Positions 17,926 to 25,717 are shown, numbered from the stretch's first letter. The stretch: DNA of 64,000 nucleotides from Flaviaesturariibacter aridisoli (GCF_004343705.1 NZ_SKFH01000029.1:18976-82975), one strand, 5' to 3'. Made by a program: numbers and translations. The notes: generated by a model not told the origin, from the sequence alone.

Positions 17926-18218
17926 TACAGCTGCTCCTCTTTCAGCACATCCTGATAATCCGCCTTCTTCTGGAACACCGCCGCGGCGAACATGCAGACC
18001 GGCACGATCTTCAGTTGGTGCTGCCGCGCATATTCCACCGCAGCTTCCACGAGTTGATACCCGACATTCTGCCCGCGAAAGTCTTCGTCCACTTCGGTGT
18101 GGTCGATAATGATGGTCGTCGGATCATGGCGGATGTAGGTCATTTCGGCCAACACCTCCTCACCGTCGGGAAGAAAGAAAAGGCCGCGCTGTCCGTCTTG
18201 CTTATGCTGGATGATCAT
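17925..18218 (-). CDS. Small GNAT-type N-acetyltransferase
   Basis: Encodes 97 aa. It is a minimal GCN5-related fold of the YjdJ/NATD1 kind: an N-terminal strand (GQRGLFFLPDGEEVLAEMTY), IIDHTEVDEDFRGQNVGYQLVEAAVEYARQ carrying the acetyl-CoA loop (RGQNVGYQL), then LKIVPVCMFAAAVFQKK. The substrate is unknown. I chose the ATG at 18218; the longer frame upstream runs through the trp promoter. It is divergent from the trp operon. Confidence 0.8.
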   Translation of the reverse strand: MIIQHKQDGQRGLFFLPDGEEVLAEMTYIRHDPTTIIIDHTEVDEDFRGQNVGYQLVEAAVEYARQHQLKIVPVCMFAAAVFQKKADYQDVLKEEQL

Positions 18219-18246
18219 AGTGTTCTGTTTTTTTACCAAATATTTT

Positions 18247-18278
18247 TTTGGGCAAATGCCGTACCCGTCCCATATTTG
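18247..18278 (+). promoter_or_regulatory. trp operon promoter
   Basis: A -33-like TTTG (18247-18250) is followed after 20 nt by CATATTTG (18271-18278), one base off TAnnTTTG. Spacing is right for the Bacteroidota housekeeping sigma factor. Transcription would begin at about 18283-18286, on the ATG of the leader peptide. Confidence 0.5.
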
Positions 18279-18284
18279 TGCCTG

Positions 18285-18344
18285 ATGAAAACCGTAATCA
18301 ACAACAGCTGGTGGTGGCATACAAACTCTTCGGGGGTTCTGTAG
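18285..18344 (+). CDS. trpL: trp leader peptide with three tandem Trp codons
   Basis: The 19-residue open frame MKTVINNSWWWHTNSSGVL ends at a TAG and carries three consecutive TGG codons (18309-18317) between the trp promoter and an intrinsic terminator just before trpE. This is the classic layout of a ribosome-mediated trp attenuator. Stalling at the Trp codons would leave 18331-18341 free to pair with 18374-18383 and block the terminator; finishing the peptide would cover that segment. The ATG lies only 6 nt after the -7 box, so the leader mRNA may itself be leaderless. Confidence 0.85.
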   Translation: MKTVINNSWWWHTNSSGVL

Positions 18345-18401
18345 CCGTTTGCCGTGTTGGTAACCATATTATTCAGAGCCCCGCATTGTCGGGGCTTTTT
18401 T
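18331..18401 (+). promoter_or_regulatory. trp attenuator: antiterminator and terminator hairpins
   Basis: The terminator stem is agccccg (18377-18383) with cggggct (18390-18396), followed by six T. The competing antiterminator pairs cggggg-ttctg (18331-18341, last codons and stop of trpL) with cagagccccg (18374-18383), with one bulged G and one G-U pair. The two structures share the left terminator strand, so they exclude each other. trpE begins 14 nt after the T-run. Confidence 0.8.
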
Positions 18402-18414
18402 ATTGTCTCAAACC

Positions 18415-19839
18415 ATGAAGAAGATCCGGATCCACACCAAGGTCACCCGCAGCCTCGCCGACGTTCACACGTCGGTGGGCATCTACCTGCGCCTGCGCGA
18501 CCGCTTCCGCGACACCATCCTGCTGGAGAGCACCGACAGCCACGCTGCGGAAAACAGCTGGTCCTTTATCGGCATCAATGCCATCGCCGGCATCGAAGTG
18601 CTGGATGCCCGCCAGGCCGAGCTGAAGGTGCCCGGCGGCGACCCGGAGCGCGTGCCCCTGAGCGGGCAGGAGCGCCTGCCGGATGTGCTGGGCCGCTTCC
18701 TGGACCGCTTCGACCCTGTGGCCGACGATGCAGCTGCCCGCTTTGCGCAAGGACTCTACGGCTACTTCACCTTCGATGCCGTACAGCTCTTCGAGCAGAT
18801 ATCTTTCAAAAAAGGAACCGACGACCCCGCCTGGATTCCGCCGGCCCGGTACCGCCTCTACCAATACGTCATCGCCATCAACCATCACCGCGACGAGCTG
18901 CTGCTCTGCGAAAACGAAGTGGCCGGCATTCCCAGCGAACGCGCCGTGCTGGAGTCGCTGCTCTTCAGCAAAGACGTGCCCGTGTTTCCCTTTGCGCGGA
19001 AAGCGGGGGAGGCGAGCAATATGGACGACGAAGCCTACCGCACCCTCGTTCGTGCCGGCATCGGCCACTGCCACCGCGGGGATGTGTTCCAGATCGTGCT
19101 GAGCCGCCGCTTTGCGCAGGCCTTCCGCGGAGATGAGTTCAACGTATACCGGGCCCTGCGACACATTAATCCGTCGCCCTACCTGTTCTTTTTCGACTAC
19201 GGGGATTACCGGCTGATGGGCTCTTCCCCCGAGGCACAGCTGGTGCTGCAAAAGGGACGTGCCGTAATGCATCCCATCGCCGGCACCTTCCGCCGCAGTG
19301 GCAATGATGCCGAAGACGCCCGGCGCGCCGAAGCGCTGCTGCAGGACCCGAAAGAAAATGCCGAGCACGTGATGCTCGTGGACCTCGCCCGCAACGATCT
19401 CAGCACAGTATGCAGCCACGTGGAAGTAACGCGCTACCGCCAGGTACAGTATTATTCGCACGTGATCCACCTCGTGAGTGAAGTGAGTGGCCAGGTGGAG
19501 GCTGGTGCTAACCCTTTCGAAGTCTTGTTCAGGACCTTTCCCGCCGGAACGCTCAGCGGCGCTCCGAAATACCGCGCCCTGCAACTGATCGACGGGCTGG
19601 AGCCCACGCCCCGCAGCTACTACGGCGGCGCCATCGGCTTCGTGGGTTTCGACGGCTCCTGCAACCACGCCATCATGATCCGCACCTTCCTCAGCCGAGG
19701 TAATACCTTGTACTACCAGGCCGGCGCCGGCGTGGTCGCCGCTTCCGATCCCGACAGCGAGCGCCAGGAAGTGGCCAACAAACTCAACGCCCTCCGCACC
19801 GCCCTGGAGCTGGCCGAAACCATCAACCCCAATTCCTGA
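18415..19839 (+). CDS. trpE: Anthranilate synthase component I
   Basis: Encodes 474 aa. It makes anthranilate from chorismate with ammonia delivered by TrpG. The N-terminal domain has LLESTDSHAAENSWSFIGI, whose LLES element is the tryptophan feedback site. The chorismate-binding half shows DVFQIVLSRRF, NPSPYLFFF, SSPEAQL, PIAGTFRR, HVMLVDLARNDL, FPAGTLSGAPKYRA and a C-terminal YQAGAGVVAASDP. The start at 18415 follows the attenuator. First structural gene of the operon, 3 nt before trpG. Confidence 0.95.
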   Translation: MKKIRIHTKVTRSLADVHTSVGIYLRLRDRFRDTILLESTDSHAAENSWSFIGINAIAGIEVLDARQAELKVPGGDPERVPLSGQERLPDVLGRFLDRFDPVADDAAARFAQGLYGYFTFDAVQLFEQISFKKGTDDPAWIPPARYRLYQYVIAINHHRDELLLCENEVAGIPSERAVLESLLFSKDVPVFPFARKAGEASNMDDEAYRTLVRAGIGHCHRGDVFQIVLSRRFAQAFRGDEFNVYRALRHINPSPYLFFFDYGDYRLMGSSPEAQLVLQKGRAVMHPIAGTFRRSGNDAEDARRAEALLQDPKENAEHVMLVDLARNDLSTVCSHVEVTRYRQVQYYSHVIHLVSEVSGQVEAGANPFEVLFRTFPAGTLSGAPKYRALQLIDGLEPTPRSYYGGAIGFVGFDGSCNHAIMIRTFLSRGNTLYYQAGAGVVAASDPDSERQEVANKLNALRTALELAETINPNS

Positions 19840-19842
19840 CCC

Positions 19843-20430
19843 ATGAAAATACTCGTCTTCGATAACTACGATTCTTTTACGTACAACCTCGTGCACCTCG
19901 TGCGCACCCTCACCGATGCCCCGCTCGAAGTGCACCGCAACGACCGCATCCCGCTCGAAAAGGTCGCGGAATTCGACAAGATCATTCTCTCACCCGGGCC
20001 GGGCATCCCGTCCGAAGCCGGCCTGCTGCTGCCCCTGGTGCGCGAATATGCCGCCAGCAAATCGATCCTTGGCGTTTGCCTCGGCCACCAGGCCATCGGT
20101 GAAGCCTTCGGCGGCAGGATCGTGAACCTGGCCTCGGTGTTTCACGGGGTGGCAACACCGGCGCAGGTCGTGAGCCGTGAGCCGTCAGCTGGGAGCGGTA
20201 TGAGTCTTTTCAACGACCTGCCCGACGTGTTCGAGGTGGGACGATATCACAGCTGGGTAGTAGACCAGGAGCGGCTGCCTGCTGACCTGCAAGTGACTGC
20301 AATCGATGAGGAGGGCTACATTATGGCGATGCAGCACAGGAAGTACGATGTGCAGGGTGTGCAATTTCATCCCGAAAGTGTGCTCACACCCAACGGAAGT
20401 ACGATCATCAAAAACTGGTTAACCCAATAA
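19843..20430 (+). CDS. trpG: Anthranilate synthase component II (glutamine amidotransferase)
   Basis: Encodes 195 aa. Class I glutamine amidotransferase that supplies ammonia to TrpE. The catalytic triad is Cys79 (LGVCLGHQ), His176 and Glu178 (VQFHPES), with the oxyanion segment LSPGPGIP. Position in the trp operon favours TrpG, but such subunits often also serve PabA in folate synthesis. Odd: residues about 110-120 (VSREPSAGSGM) form a small extra loop encoded by a heptanucleotide arm (20169-20189), whose inverted partner lies just before trpD. Confidence 0.93.
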   Translation: MKILVFDNYDSFTYNLVHLVRTLTDAPLEVHRNDRIPLEKVAEFDKIILSPGPGIPSEAGLLLPLVREYAASKSILGVCLGHQAIGEAFGGRIVNLASVFHGVATPAQVVSREPSAGSGMSLFNDLPDVFEVGRYHSWVVDQERLPADLQVTAIDEEGYIMAMQHRKYDVQGVQFHPESVLTPNGSTIIKNWLTQ

Positions 20431-20474
20431 AAGTTGCCGCGAACCTGCTCATGGTTCACGGCTCACGGCTTACG
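20169..20474. repeat. Heptanucleotide arms enclosing the 3' half of trpG
   Basis: Left arm 20169-20189 (cgtgagc, cgtgagc, cgtcagc) lies inside trpG. Right arm 20454-20474 (gttcacg, gctcacg, gcttacg) is the reverse-complement type and ends on the base before the trpD ATG. The arms are 264 nt apart and enclose about 80 trpG codons plus its stop. Confidence 0.7.
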
Positions 20475-21467
20475 ATGAAAAAGATCCTTCAATACCTCTT
20501 CGAACACAAGACCCTGCCGCGCACCGAGGCCCGCGAGGTGATGCTGGGCATTGCCGAGGGGCGCTACAACGAGGCCGAGCTGGCCGCGTTCATCACGGTG
20601 TTCCTGATGCGCACCATCACCATCGACGAGCTGCAGGGCTTCCGCGACGGGCTGCTTTCGCTGGCCCTGCCGGTGAACCTGTCGGCCTACGCCCCGATCG
20701 ACATCGTGGGCACCGGCGGCGACGGCAAGAACACCTTCAACATCTCCACGCTCGCCTGCCTCGTGGTGGCCGGTGCGGGGGTAAAGGTGGCCAAGCACGG
20801 CAACTACGGCGCCTCGTCCATCAGCGGCGCTTCCAACGTGATGGAGTCGCTGGGCTACCGCTTCCGGAACGATCCGCAGCAGCTTGAGCGCGAGCTGGCG
20901 ACCACCGGCTTCACCTTCCTCCACGCCCCGCTCTTTCACCCGGCGCTGAAGGCCGTAGCCGGCATCCGGCGCCACCTCGGCTTCCGCACGTTCTTCAACA
21001 TGCTCGGCCCGCTGGTCAACCCGGCGCAGCCGGCGTATCAACTTATCGGCGTTTACAGTCCCGAGCTGTTGCGGATCTATACCTACCTGCTGCAGCAACA
21101 AGACACGCCGTTCACGCTCATCCACGGCCTGGATGGCTACGATGAAGTATCGCTTACCAACGATACGAAGGTCATCACCCAGGCCGGGGAGCAGGTGCTG
21201 TCCGCTTTCGAGCTGGGCAAGCGCACGGTGCAGCCGGCCGACATCAGCGGGGGCGCTACCGTTGCCGAAGCGGCCCGCATTTTCCGGAAAATCCTCGACG
21301 GCGAAGGCACCTGGGCGCAAAACGCGGTGGTGCTGGCCAATGCGGCCCTCTCTTTGCATGGACGCGGTGGATATTCCAGCTACGACGATGCCTATGGCGC
21401 CGCCGTGGAAAGCCTGGAAAGCGGCCGCGCCCGACAGGTTTTGACCCAGTTAATCCGCCTGCAATGA
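20475..21467 (+). CDS. trpD: Anthranilate phosphoribosyltransferase
   Basis: Encodes 330 aa. It joins anthranilate to PRPP. Family signatures are DIVGTGGDGKNTFNIST (PRPP-binding), KHGNYGASSISGASNVMESLG, FFNMLGPLVNPA and LIHGLDGYDEVSLT. The helical N-terminal domain is intact. I chose the ATG at 20475, directly after a repeat arm; upstream in-frame starts would translate that arm. Its last 4 bases overlap trpC (ATGA). Confidence 0.95.
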   Translation: MKKILQYLFEHKTLPRTEAREVMLGIAEGRYNEAELAAFITVFLMRTITIDELQGFRDGLLSLALPVNLSAYAPIDIVGTGGDGKNTFNISTLACLVVAGAGVKVAKHGNYGASSISGASNVMESLGYRFRNDPQQLERELATTGFTFLHAPLFHPALKAVAGIRRHLGFRTFFNMLGPLVNPAQPAYQLIGVYSPELLRIYTYLLQQQDTPFTLIHGLDGYDEVSLTNDTKVITQAGEQVLSAFELGKRTVQPADISGGATVAEAARIFRKILDGEGTWAQNAVVLANAALSLHGRGGYSSYDDAYGAAVESLESGRARQVLTQLIRLQ

Positions 21468-22261
21468 GCATATTGGAACAGATCATCGCCCGCAAACGCG
21501 ACGAAGTAGCCGAACGAAAGTTCACCGCAACACCCACCGAGCTGCGCGAGCAGCCGCTGTACGAAGCCAGGCGCCGCTCCATGGCTTACGCGATCGAATT
21601 GCCCGGGAGTACCGGGCTAATCGCCGAGTTCAAGCGGAGGTCGCCATCCAAGGGCGCCTTCGTGCACGAGCTGGCTACGCCGGGCCTCGTGGTCAAAGCC
21701 TACGACGAATACGGGGCGGCCGGCATCTCGGTGCTCACCGACGGCCCCTTCTTCGGCGGGTCGCTGCAGGACCTGGCCGACACGCGGGCCCTCGTGGAAG
21801 CGCCGCTGCTGCGTAAAGACTTCATTATCGACCGCTACCAGCTCACTGAAGCCCGTGCCTGGGGCGCCGACGTGGTGCTGCTCATCGCCGCGGTGCTGAG
21901 CCCGCAGCAAGTGCAGGAGCTGGCAGCAGAAGCCCGCGAGCTCGGTTTGGAAGTGTTGCTCGAACTGCACCGGGAGTCGGAGCTGGGTCATATCTGTCAC
22001 GACGTGACGATGGTGGGTGTGAACAACCGCAACCTGGCCGACTTCAGCGTGGATCTCGACCATTCCGTGCGCCTGGCGCAGGGTATACCCGCGGGAAAGA
22101 TCAAGGTAGCCGAAAGCGGCATCCAGACGCCCGAAGACGTACGGTACCTCCGCGAGCGGGGCTTCGAAGCCTTTCTGATCGGGGAACGGTTTATGAAGGA
22201 CCCCGACCCGGCCGGTGCATTTGCCGCCTTTGCCGGCGCTCTCAAAAAAGAAACCTTATGA
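21464..22261 (+). CDS. trpC: Indole-3-glycerol-phosphate synthase
   Basis: Encodes 265 aa of the TIM-barrel fold. It cyclises CdRP to indole-glycerol phosphate. Motifs are LIAEFKRRSPSKG (catalytic Lys), LTDGPFFGGSLQDL, LLRKDFIIDRYQLTEARAWGAD, LLELHRESEL, GVNNRNLADFSVD and VAESGIQTPEDV. It is monofunctional; trpF is a separate gene. It overlaps trpD and trpF by 4 bases on each side, so translation is probably coupled. Confidence 0.95.
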   Translation: MSILEQIIARKRDEVAERKFTATPTELREQPLYEARRRSMAYAIELPGSTGLIAEFKRRSPSKGAFVHELATPGLVVKAYDEYGAAGISVLTDGPFFGGSLQDLADTRALVEAPLLRKDFIIDRYQLTEARAWGADVVLLIAAVLSPQQVQELAAEARELGLEVLLELHRESELGHICHDVTMVGVNNRNLADFSVDLDHSVRLAQGIPAGKIKVAESGIQTPEDVRYLRERGFEAFLIGERFMKDPDPAGAFAAFAGALKKETL

Positions 22262-22908
22262 AACTGAAAGTTTGCGGTCTGACCTCCACCGACCAGATGC
22301 AGGAAGCCTACGAAATGGGCGTCGATTACGTGGGGCTCGTGCTCTATCCCGGGTCGAAGCGCTCGGCTTTGCCGCTGGTAGAGCGGGAGCGCACCCGGAT
22401 CCGGGACCTCCAGGTGCCGAAGATCGGCGTGTTCGTCAACGAAACCTACGACAACGTGCTCCGACTGACCGAGGAGCTCGACCTGACGGCCGTGCAGCTC
22501 CACGGCAACGAAACGCCGGAGTTCTGCCACGGACTGCAGGAGCGCGTCAACATCATCAAGGCCTTCCAGATTTCGGCTGATACCGATATCGACACGCTTG
22601 TGAAGCCCTACCAGAAGCTATGCAACTACTACCTGTTCGATACTGCCTCGGCAGGCTGGGGCGGCAGCGGAACCGGCTTCGACTGGAATATTCTGGAGAC
22701 GGCGCTCGTGGACAAGCTCTTTTTCCTCAGCGGCGGTATTGGTCCCGAAGACCCGAACCGCATCCGGGAATTTTACCATCCCTTCCATTACGGGATCGAT
22801 ATCAACAGTCGTTTCGAAACGGCGCCGGGCACCAAAGACATGAAGCTGGTGCAGCAGTTTCTCAGCGACCTCAACGCCAACGAACCCGGGCGTGTCCAGG
22901 AAACCTGA
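22258..22908 (+). CDS. trpF: Phosphoribosylanthranilate isomerase
   Basis: Encodes 216 aa of the TIM-barrel fold. Catalyses the Amadori isomerisation of PRA to CdRP. Recognisable are LKVCGLTS (catalytic Cys), VDYVGLVLYPGSKR, IGVFVNETYDNVLRL, AVQLHGNETPEF and LFDTASAGWGGSGTGFDW (catalytic Asp), then FLSGGIGPEDPNRI and GIDINSRFETAPGTKD. Start overlaps the trpC stop (ATGA). A palindromic repeat array separates it from trpB. Confidence 0.95.
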   Translation: MKLKVCGLTSTDQMQEAYEMGVDYVGLVLYPGSKRSALPLVERERTRIRDLQVPKIGVFVNETYDNVLRLTEELDLTAVQLHGNETPEFCHGLQERVNIIKAFQISADTDIDTLVKPYQKLCNYYLFDTASAGWGGSGTGFDWNILETALVDKLFFLSGGIGPEDPNRIREFYHPFHYGIDINSRFETAPGTKDMKLVQQFLSDLNANEPGRVQET

Positions 22909-22917
22909 CGCCCGTAC

Positions 22918-22993
22918 AGACGCACCATGTGCGTCTCCCTGTAAAGACGCACTATGTGCGTCTCCCTTTAAGACGCACTATGTGCGTCTCCTA
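22918..22993. repeat. Three tandem palindromic units between trpF and trpB
   Basis: Three copies of a 26-27 bp unit starting at 22918, 22945 and 22971. Each holds a palindrome of the form gacgcactatgtgcgtc (agacgcac..gtgcgtct) followed by a ctccctgta/ctcccttta linker. Each copy can fold as a hairpin in the operon mRNA without a T-run, so it is more likely a processing or stability element than a terminator. Confidence 0.8.
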
Positions 22994-23004
22994 AAACCAC
23001 CACC

Positions 23005-24222
23005 ATGAACACCGAACTGAACCCGCTTTGTTCTCCTTTTCCCGACGAGCACGGTTACTATGGCCGCTTCGGCGGCGCTTATGTGCCCGAAATGCTTTTT
23101 CCGAACGTGGAGGAGTTGCGCAGCCGGTACGTAGAAATACTGGAAGACGAATCGTTCCGCAAAGAGCTCGGCGCGCTGCTGCGCGATTATGTGGGACGAC
23201 CCACGCCGCTCTTTTACGCAGCGCGGCTCAGCGCGAAGCTGGGCACGCAGGTATACCTGAAGCGCGAAGACCTTTGCCACACCGGCGCCCACAAGATCAA
23301 CAACACGGTGGGACAGATCCTGCTGGCGCAGCGGCTCGGCAAAAAGCGCATCATTGCCGAGACCGGCGCGGGGCAGCACGGCGTGGCCACGGCCACGGTG
23401 TGTGCGCTCACCGGGCTGGAATGTATCGTGTATATGGGGGAAAAAGACATTGCCCGCCAGGCCCCCAACGTAGCCCGGATGCGGATGCTCGGCGCAACCG
23501 TTGTGCCCGCTACCAGCGGCTCCAAAACACTCAAGGATGCCACTAATGAAGCGATCCGCGACTGGATCAATCATCCCACCGACACGCATTATATCATCGG
23601 CAGCGTAGTGGGGCCGCATCCGTACCCCGACCTCGTGGCGCGTTTCCAGAGCGTGATCAGCGAAGAGATGCGGGTACAGCTGAAAGAACACAGCGGCTCG
23701 GAGCTGCCCACGCACGTGGTGGCCTGCGTGGGCGGCGGCTCCAATGCCGCGGGTGCGTTTTACCATTTTATCGGCGAGCCGGCGGTTGCGCTGGTGGCCG
23801 TGGAAGCGGCCGGTCACGGGGTGCGCAGCGGCAAAAGCGCCGCCACCACGCAGCTGGGCCGCGAAGGCATCCTGCACGGAAGCCGCAGCCTCGTGATGCA
23901 GACCGAAGACGGGCAGGTGGTGGAGCCGCACAGCATTTCCGCCGGCCTGGATTATCCGGGCATCGGCCCGCTGCACGCCCACCTGTTCCAGAGTGGCCGC
24001 GGGCAGTTCCTGAGCGCTACCGACGAAGAAGCGTTGCAGGCATCCTTCGAAGTGGCGCGCCTCGAAGGCATCATCCCGGCGCTGGAAACCGGGCACGCGT
24101 TCGCGGTTCTTCCGAAGCTGGGTTTGACCGAAAGCCATTGCGTCGTCGTATGCCTCAGCGGCCGCGGCGACAAGGACCTGGCTACCTACATGGAAGCAAT
24201 GGAAGCATCGGTCAAAGGATAG
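23005..24222 (+). CDS. trpB: Tryptophan synthase beta chain
   Basis: Encodes 405 aa. PLP enzyme joining indole and serine. Recognisable are [41 protein letters not shown] with PLP-lysine Lys97, [40 protein letters not shown] (phosphate loop) and [16 protein letters not shown]; the C-terminus has [12 protein letters not shown]. Full-length TrpB1 type that should pair with TrpA. It is separated from trpA by a 21-bp repeat array rather than by direct coupling. Confidence 0.96.
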   Translation: MNTELNPLCSPFPDEHGYYGRFGGAYVPEMLFPNVEELRSRYVEILEDESFRKELGALLRDYVGRPTPLFYAARLSAKLGTQVYLKREDLCHTGAHKINNTVGQILLAQRLGKKRIIAETGAGQHGVATATVCALTGLECIVYMGEKDIARQAPNVARMRMLGATVVPATSGSKTLKDATNEAIRDWINHPTDTHYIIGSVVGPHPYPDLVARFQSVISEEMRVQLKEHSGSELPTHVVACVGGGSNAAGAFYHFIGEPAVALVAVEAAGHGVRSGKSAATTQLGREGILHGSRSLVMQTEDGQVVEPHSISAGLDYPGIGPLHAHLFQSGRGQFLSATDEEALQASFEVARLEGIIPALETGHAFAVLPKLGLTESHCVVVCLSGRGDKDLATYMEAMEASVKG

Positions 24223-24250
24223 TTTGTTTGAAATACAGGTTGCCACGCGG

Positions 24251-24503
24251 CGGTTTAACGATGACGCGCAAGCGATTTACGACCAAAAGCAAGCCTTAAA
24301 CGATGGCGCGCAAGGTCCGGGTGTTGACGCGCAGCTCTTTAACGACCATGGACAAGGGCAAAATGCCCGTTTCAGATCGATTGTCGTTCATCAACGCTGC
24401 CTTAATGGCAATTTACACCGCCTTAATGTCAATTTACAGGGCCTTAATGACCATTTACGAGGCCTTATCGATCGTGCGCAGGGCATTAATGCCCGTAAAC
24501 GGC
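24251..24503. repeat. 21-bp-period tandem array between trpB and trpA
   Basis: Twelve consecutive units, eleven of 21 bp and one of 22 bp, such as gccttaatggcaatttacac(c) at 24399-24419 and gccttaatgaccatttacga(g) at 24441-24461. The 3' units are best conserved (gccttaatg..atttac). Because 21 is a multiple of three, two frames stay open as heptapeptide repeats (LNxxLxG; ALMxIYx), but only a TTG or internal ATG could start them, so I do not call a gene. The whole 24223-24552 interval holds this array and nothing else recognised. Confidence 0.8.
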
Positions 24504-24552
24504 TTCGAATAGCCGGCTGTTATGATATGTAAGTAATTGGAAACGAATTTAA

Positions 24553-25350
24553 ATGACTATGTCCAGGCTGAAAGACCTATTTGAGCAGAAGCAAAACCGC
24601 ATCCTGAACGTCTATTGCACGGCCGGCTATCCCGAATTGGAAAGCACCGTGCCTGTGCTGCGCGCCCTGCAGGAAAACGGGGCCGACATCATCGAGCTGG
24701 GCATGCCCTACAGCGACCCGCTGGCCGACGGTCCGGTGATCCAGGCCAGCAGCGCGCGGGCCCTGGCCAACGGCATGAGCATCGAAACGCTTTTCCGGCA
24801 ACTCGAAGGCGTCCGCGCGGAGCTGTCGGTGCCGGTAGTGCTGATGGGCTACCTCAACCCGCTGCTGCAATACGGCTTCGAGGCCTTTTGCGCCCGCGCG
24901 GCCGCCTGCGGGGTGGACGGGCTGATCATTCCCGACATACCGCTGCACGCCTTTGAGCGCGAGTACCGCGACGTGGTCAAAAAGCACGGGCTGGACTTCA
25001 TCTTCCTCGTGACCCCGGAAACACCCGAGGCCCGCGTGCGGAAGCTCGATGCGGCCAGCAGCGGCTTCCTGTACGCCGTGTCTTCCTCTTCGGTCACCGG
25101 TTCGGCAAAAGATTTCCCGGCGGTGGAGCGCTACCTCGAGCGCCTGCAGCAACTGCGGCTCAGCAACCCCGTGCTCGTGGGCTTCGGCATCCACGACCGC
25201 GACACGTTCAACAGCGCCTGCCGCCATGCCAACGGGGCCATTATCGGCAGCGCTTATATCCGCGCACTTGCCGGGGCGGGTTCGGTGGAGGAGGGGACGA
25301 AGCGATTTTTGGAAGGAGTGCTGGGGAGAGGCGTGAATTCGAGTACTTGA
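24553..25350 (+). CDS. trpA: Tryptophan synthase alpha chain
   Basis: Encodes 265 aa of the TIM-barrel fold. Cleaves indole-glycerol phosphate and channels indole to TrpB. Catalytic Glu is in IIELGMPYSDPLADGPVIQ and Asp in DGLIIPDIPLHAFE; phosphate-binding segments include VSSSSVTGSAKD and VGFGIHDRDTF. Start is at 24553 (MTMSRL) or 24559 (MSRL). The stop TGA lies inside a heptanucleotide arm (25335-25376), which supplies the last codons. Last gene of the trp operon. Confidence 0.95.
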   Translation: MTMSRLKDLFEQKQNRILNVYCTAGYPELESTVPVLRALQENGADIIELGMPYSDPLADGPVIQASSARALANGMSIETLFRQLEGVRAELSVPVVLMGYLNPLLQYGFEAFCARAAACGVDGLIIPDIPLHAFEREYRDVVKKHGLDFIFLVTPETPEARVRKLDAASSGFLYAVSSSSVTGSAKDFPAVERYLERLQQLRLSNPVLVGFGIHDRDTFNSACRHANGAIIGSAYIRALAGAGSVEEGTKRFLEGVLGRGVNSST

Positions 25351-25436
25351 TTATTCGAATACATGAGTACATGAGGATAGAGGTATTGTTCCCCTCAGGT
25401 AAACTAGTAGTCATGTACGCTAATAATCAAGTAATC
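25335..25436. repeat. Inverted heptanucleotide-arm element at the trpA stop
   Basis: Left arm 25335-25376 (gaattcg, agtactt, gattatt, cgaatac, atgagta, catgagg) includes the trpA stop. Right arm 25402-25436 (aactagt, agtcatg, tacgcta, ataatca, agtaatc) is its approximate reverse complement. Confidence 0.65.
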
Positions 25437-25440
25437 CCTC

Positions 25441-25485
25441 TCAGCCTGGGACACCTCCAGCGGCGGGGCTGCCAGGTGAGCTGGA
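25441..25485. repeat. Damaged tRNA-like copy with GC insertion (left)
   Basis: The segment cagcctgggacacctccagc, followed by ggcggggctgccaggtgagct, resembles the copy at 25603-25656. Its ends resemble the anticodon-arm and D-arm parts of the intact tRNA-Gly between them. It cannot fold as a tRNA. Confidence 0.5.
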
Positions 25486-25488
25486 AAT

Positions 25489-25515
25489 AAAAAAGGAACC
25501 TTGTAGGTTCCTTTC
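25489..25515. terminator. Terminator downstream of the trp operon
   Basis: Perfect stem aaaggaacc / ggttccttt (25492-25500 and 25506-25514) with a 5-nt loop, between trpA (plus) and tRNA-Gly (minus). It can end both transcripts. Confidence 0.8.
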
Positions 25516-25516
25516 G

Positions 25517-25589
25517 AGCGGAAGACGGGACTCGAACCCGCTACCTACAGCTTGGGAAGCTGTCGCTCTACCAGGTGAGCTACTTCCGC
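25517..25589 (-). tRNA. tRNA-Gly(CCC)
   Basis: A full cloverleaf on the minus strand. Acceptor GCGGAAG/CUUCCGC, D-arm GCUC..GAGC, anticodon stem ACAGC/GCUGU with loop UUCCCAA (anticodon CCC) and T-arm GCGGG/CCCGU with UUCGAGU. The discriminator is U, and CCA is not encoded. Reads GGG codons. Confidence 0.9.
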
Positions 25590-25602
25590 TTATTTTTTTA
25601 AG

Positions 25603-25656
25603 TACCTACAGCTTGGGACCCCGCCAGCGGCGGGGCTACCAGGTGAGCTACTTTCT
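25603..25656. repeat. Damaged tRNA-Gly copy with a GC palindrome inserted (right)
   Basis: This stretch repeats tacctacagcttggga of the adjacent tRNA gene, then has a GC palindrome (ccccgccagcggcgggg) in place of half the anticodon stem and the D-stem, then resumes with ctaccaggtgagctactt. A non-functional tRNA mosaic. Confidence 0.65.
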
Positions 25657-25698
25657 CCGGCCGACGAAGCCTTGGCGCAGGCGGCCGCAAACGAGTAA

Positions 25699-25706
25699 TA
25701 ACTTTG
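25699..25706 (+). promoter_or_regulatory. -7 box of hisH-hisA
   Basis: TAACTTTG matches TAnnTTTG exactly, 11 nt before the hisH ATG. Confidence 0.55.
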
Positions 25707-25717
25707 AGCAAATTAAC

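Noticed and set aside
18400..19935. Long minus-strand open frame opposite trpE (about 511 codons)
   Set aside because: Antisense shadow of trpE produced by GC-rich third positions; the composition (His/Val/Gly-rich) is not protein-like and TrpE is certain.
24224..24532. 102-codon frame over the trpB-trpA repeat array
   Set aside because: TTG start and heptapeptide repeats that follow automatically from a 21-bp period; a second frame is equally open.
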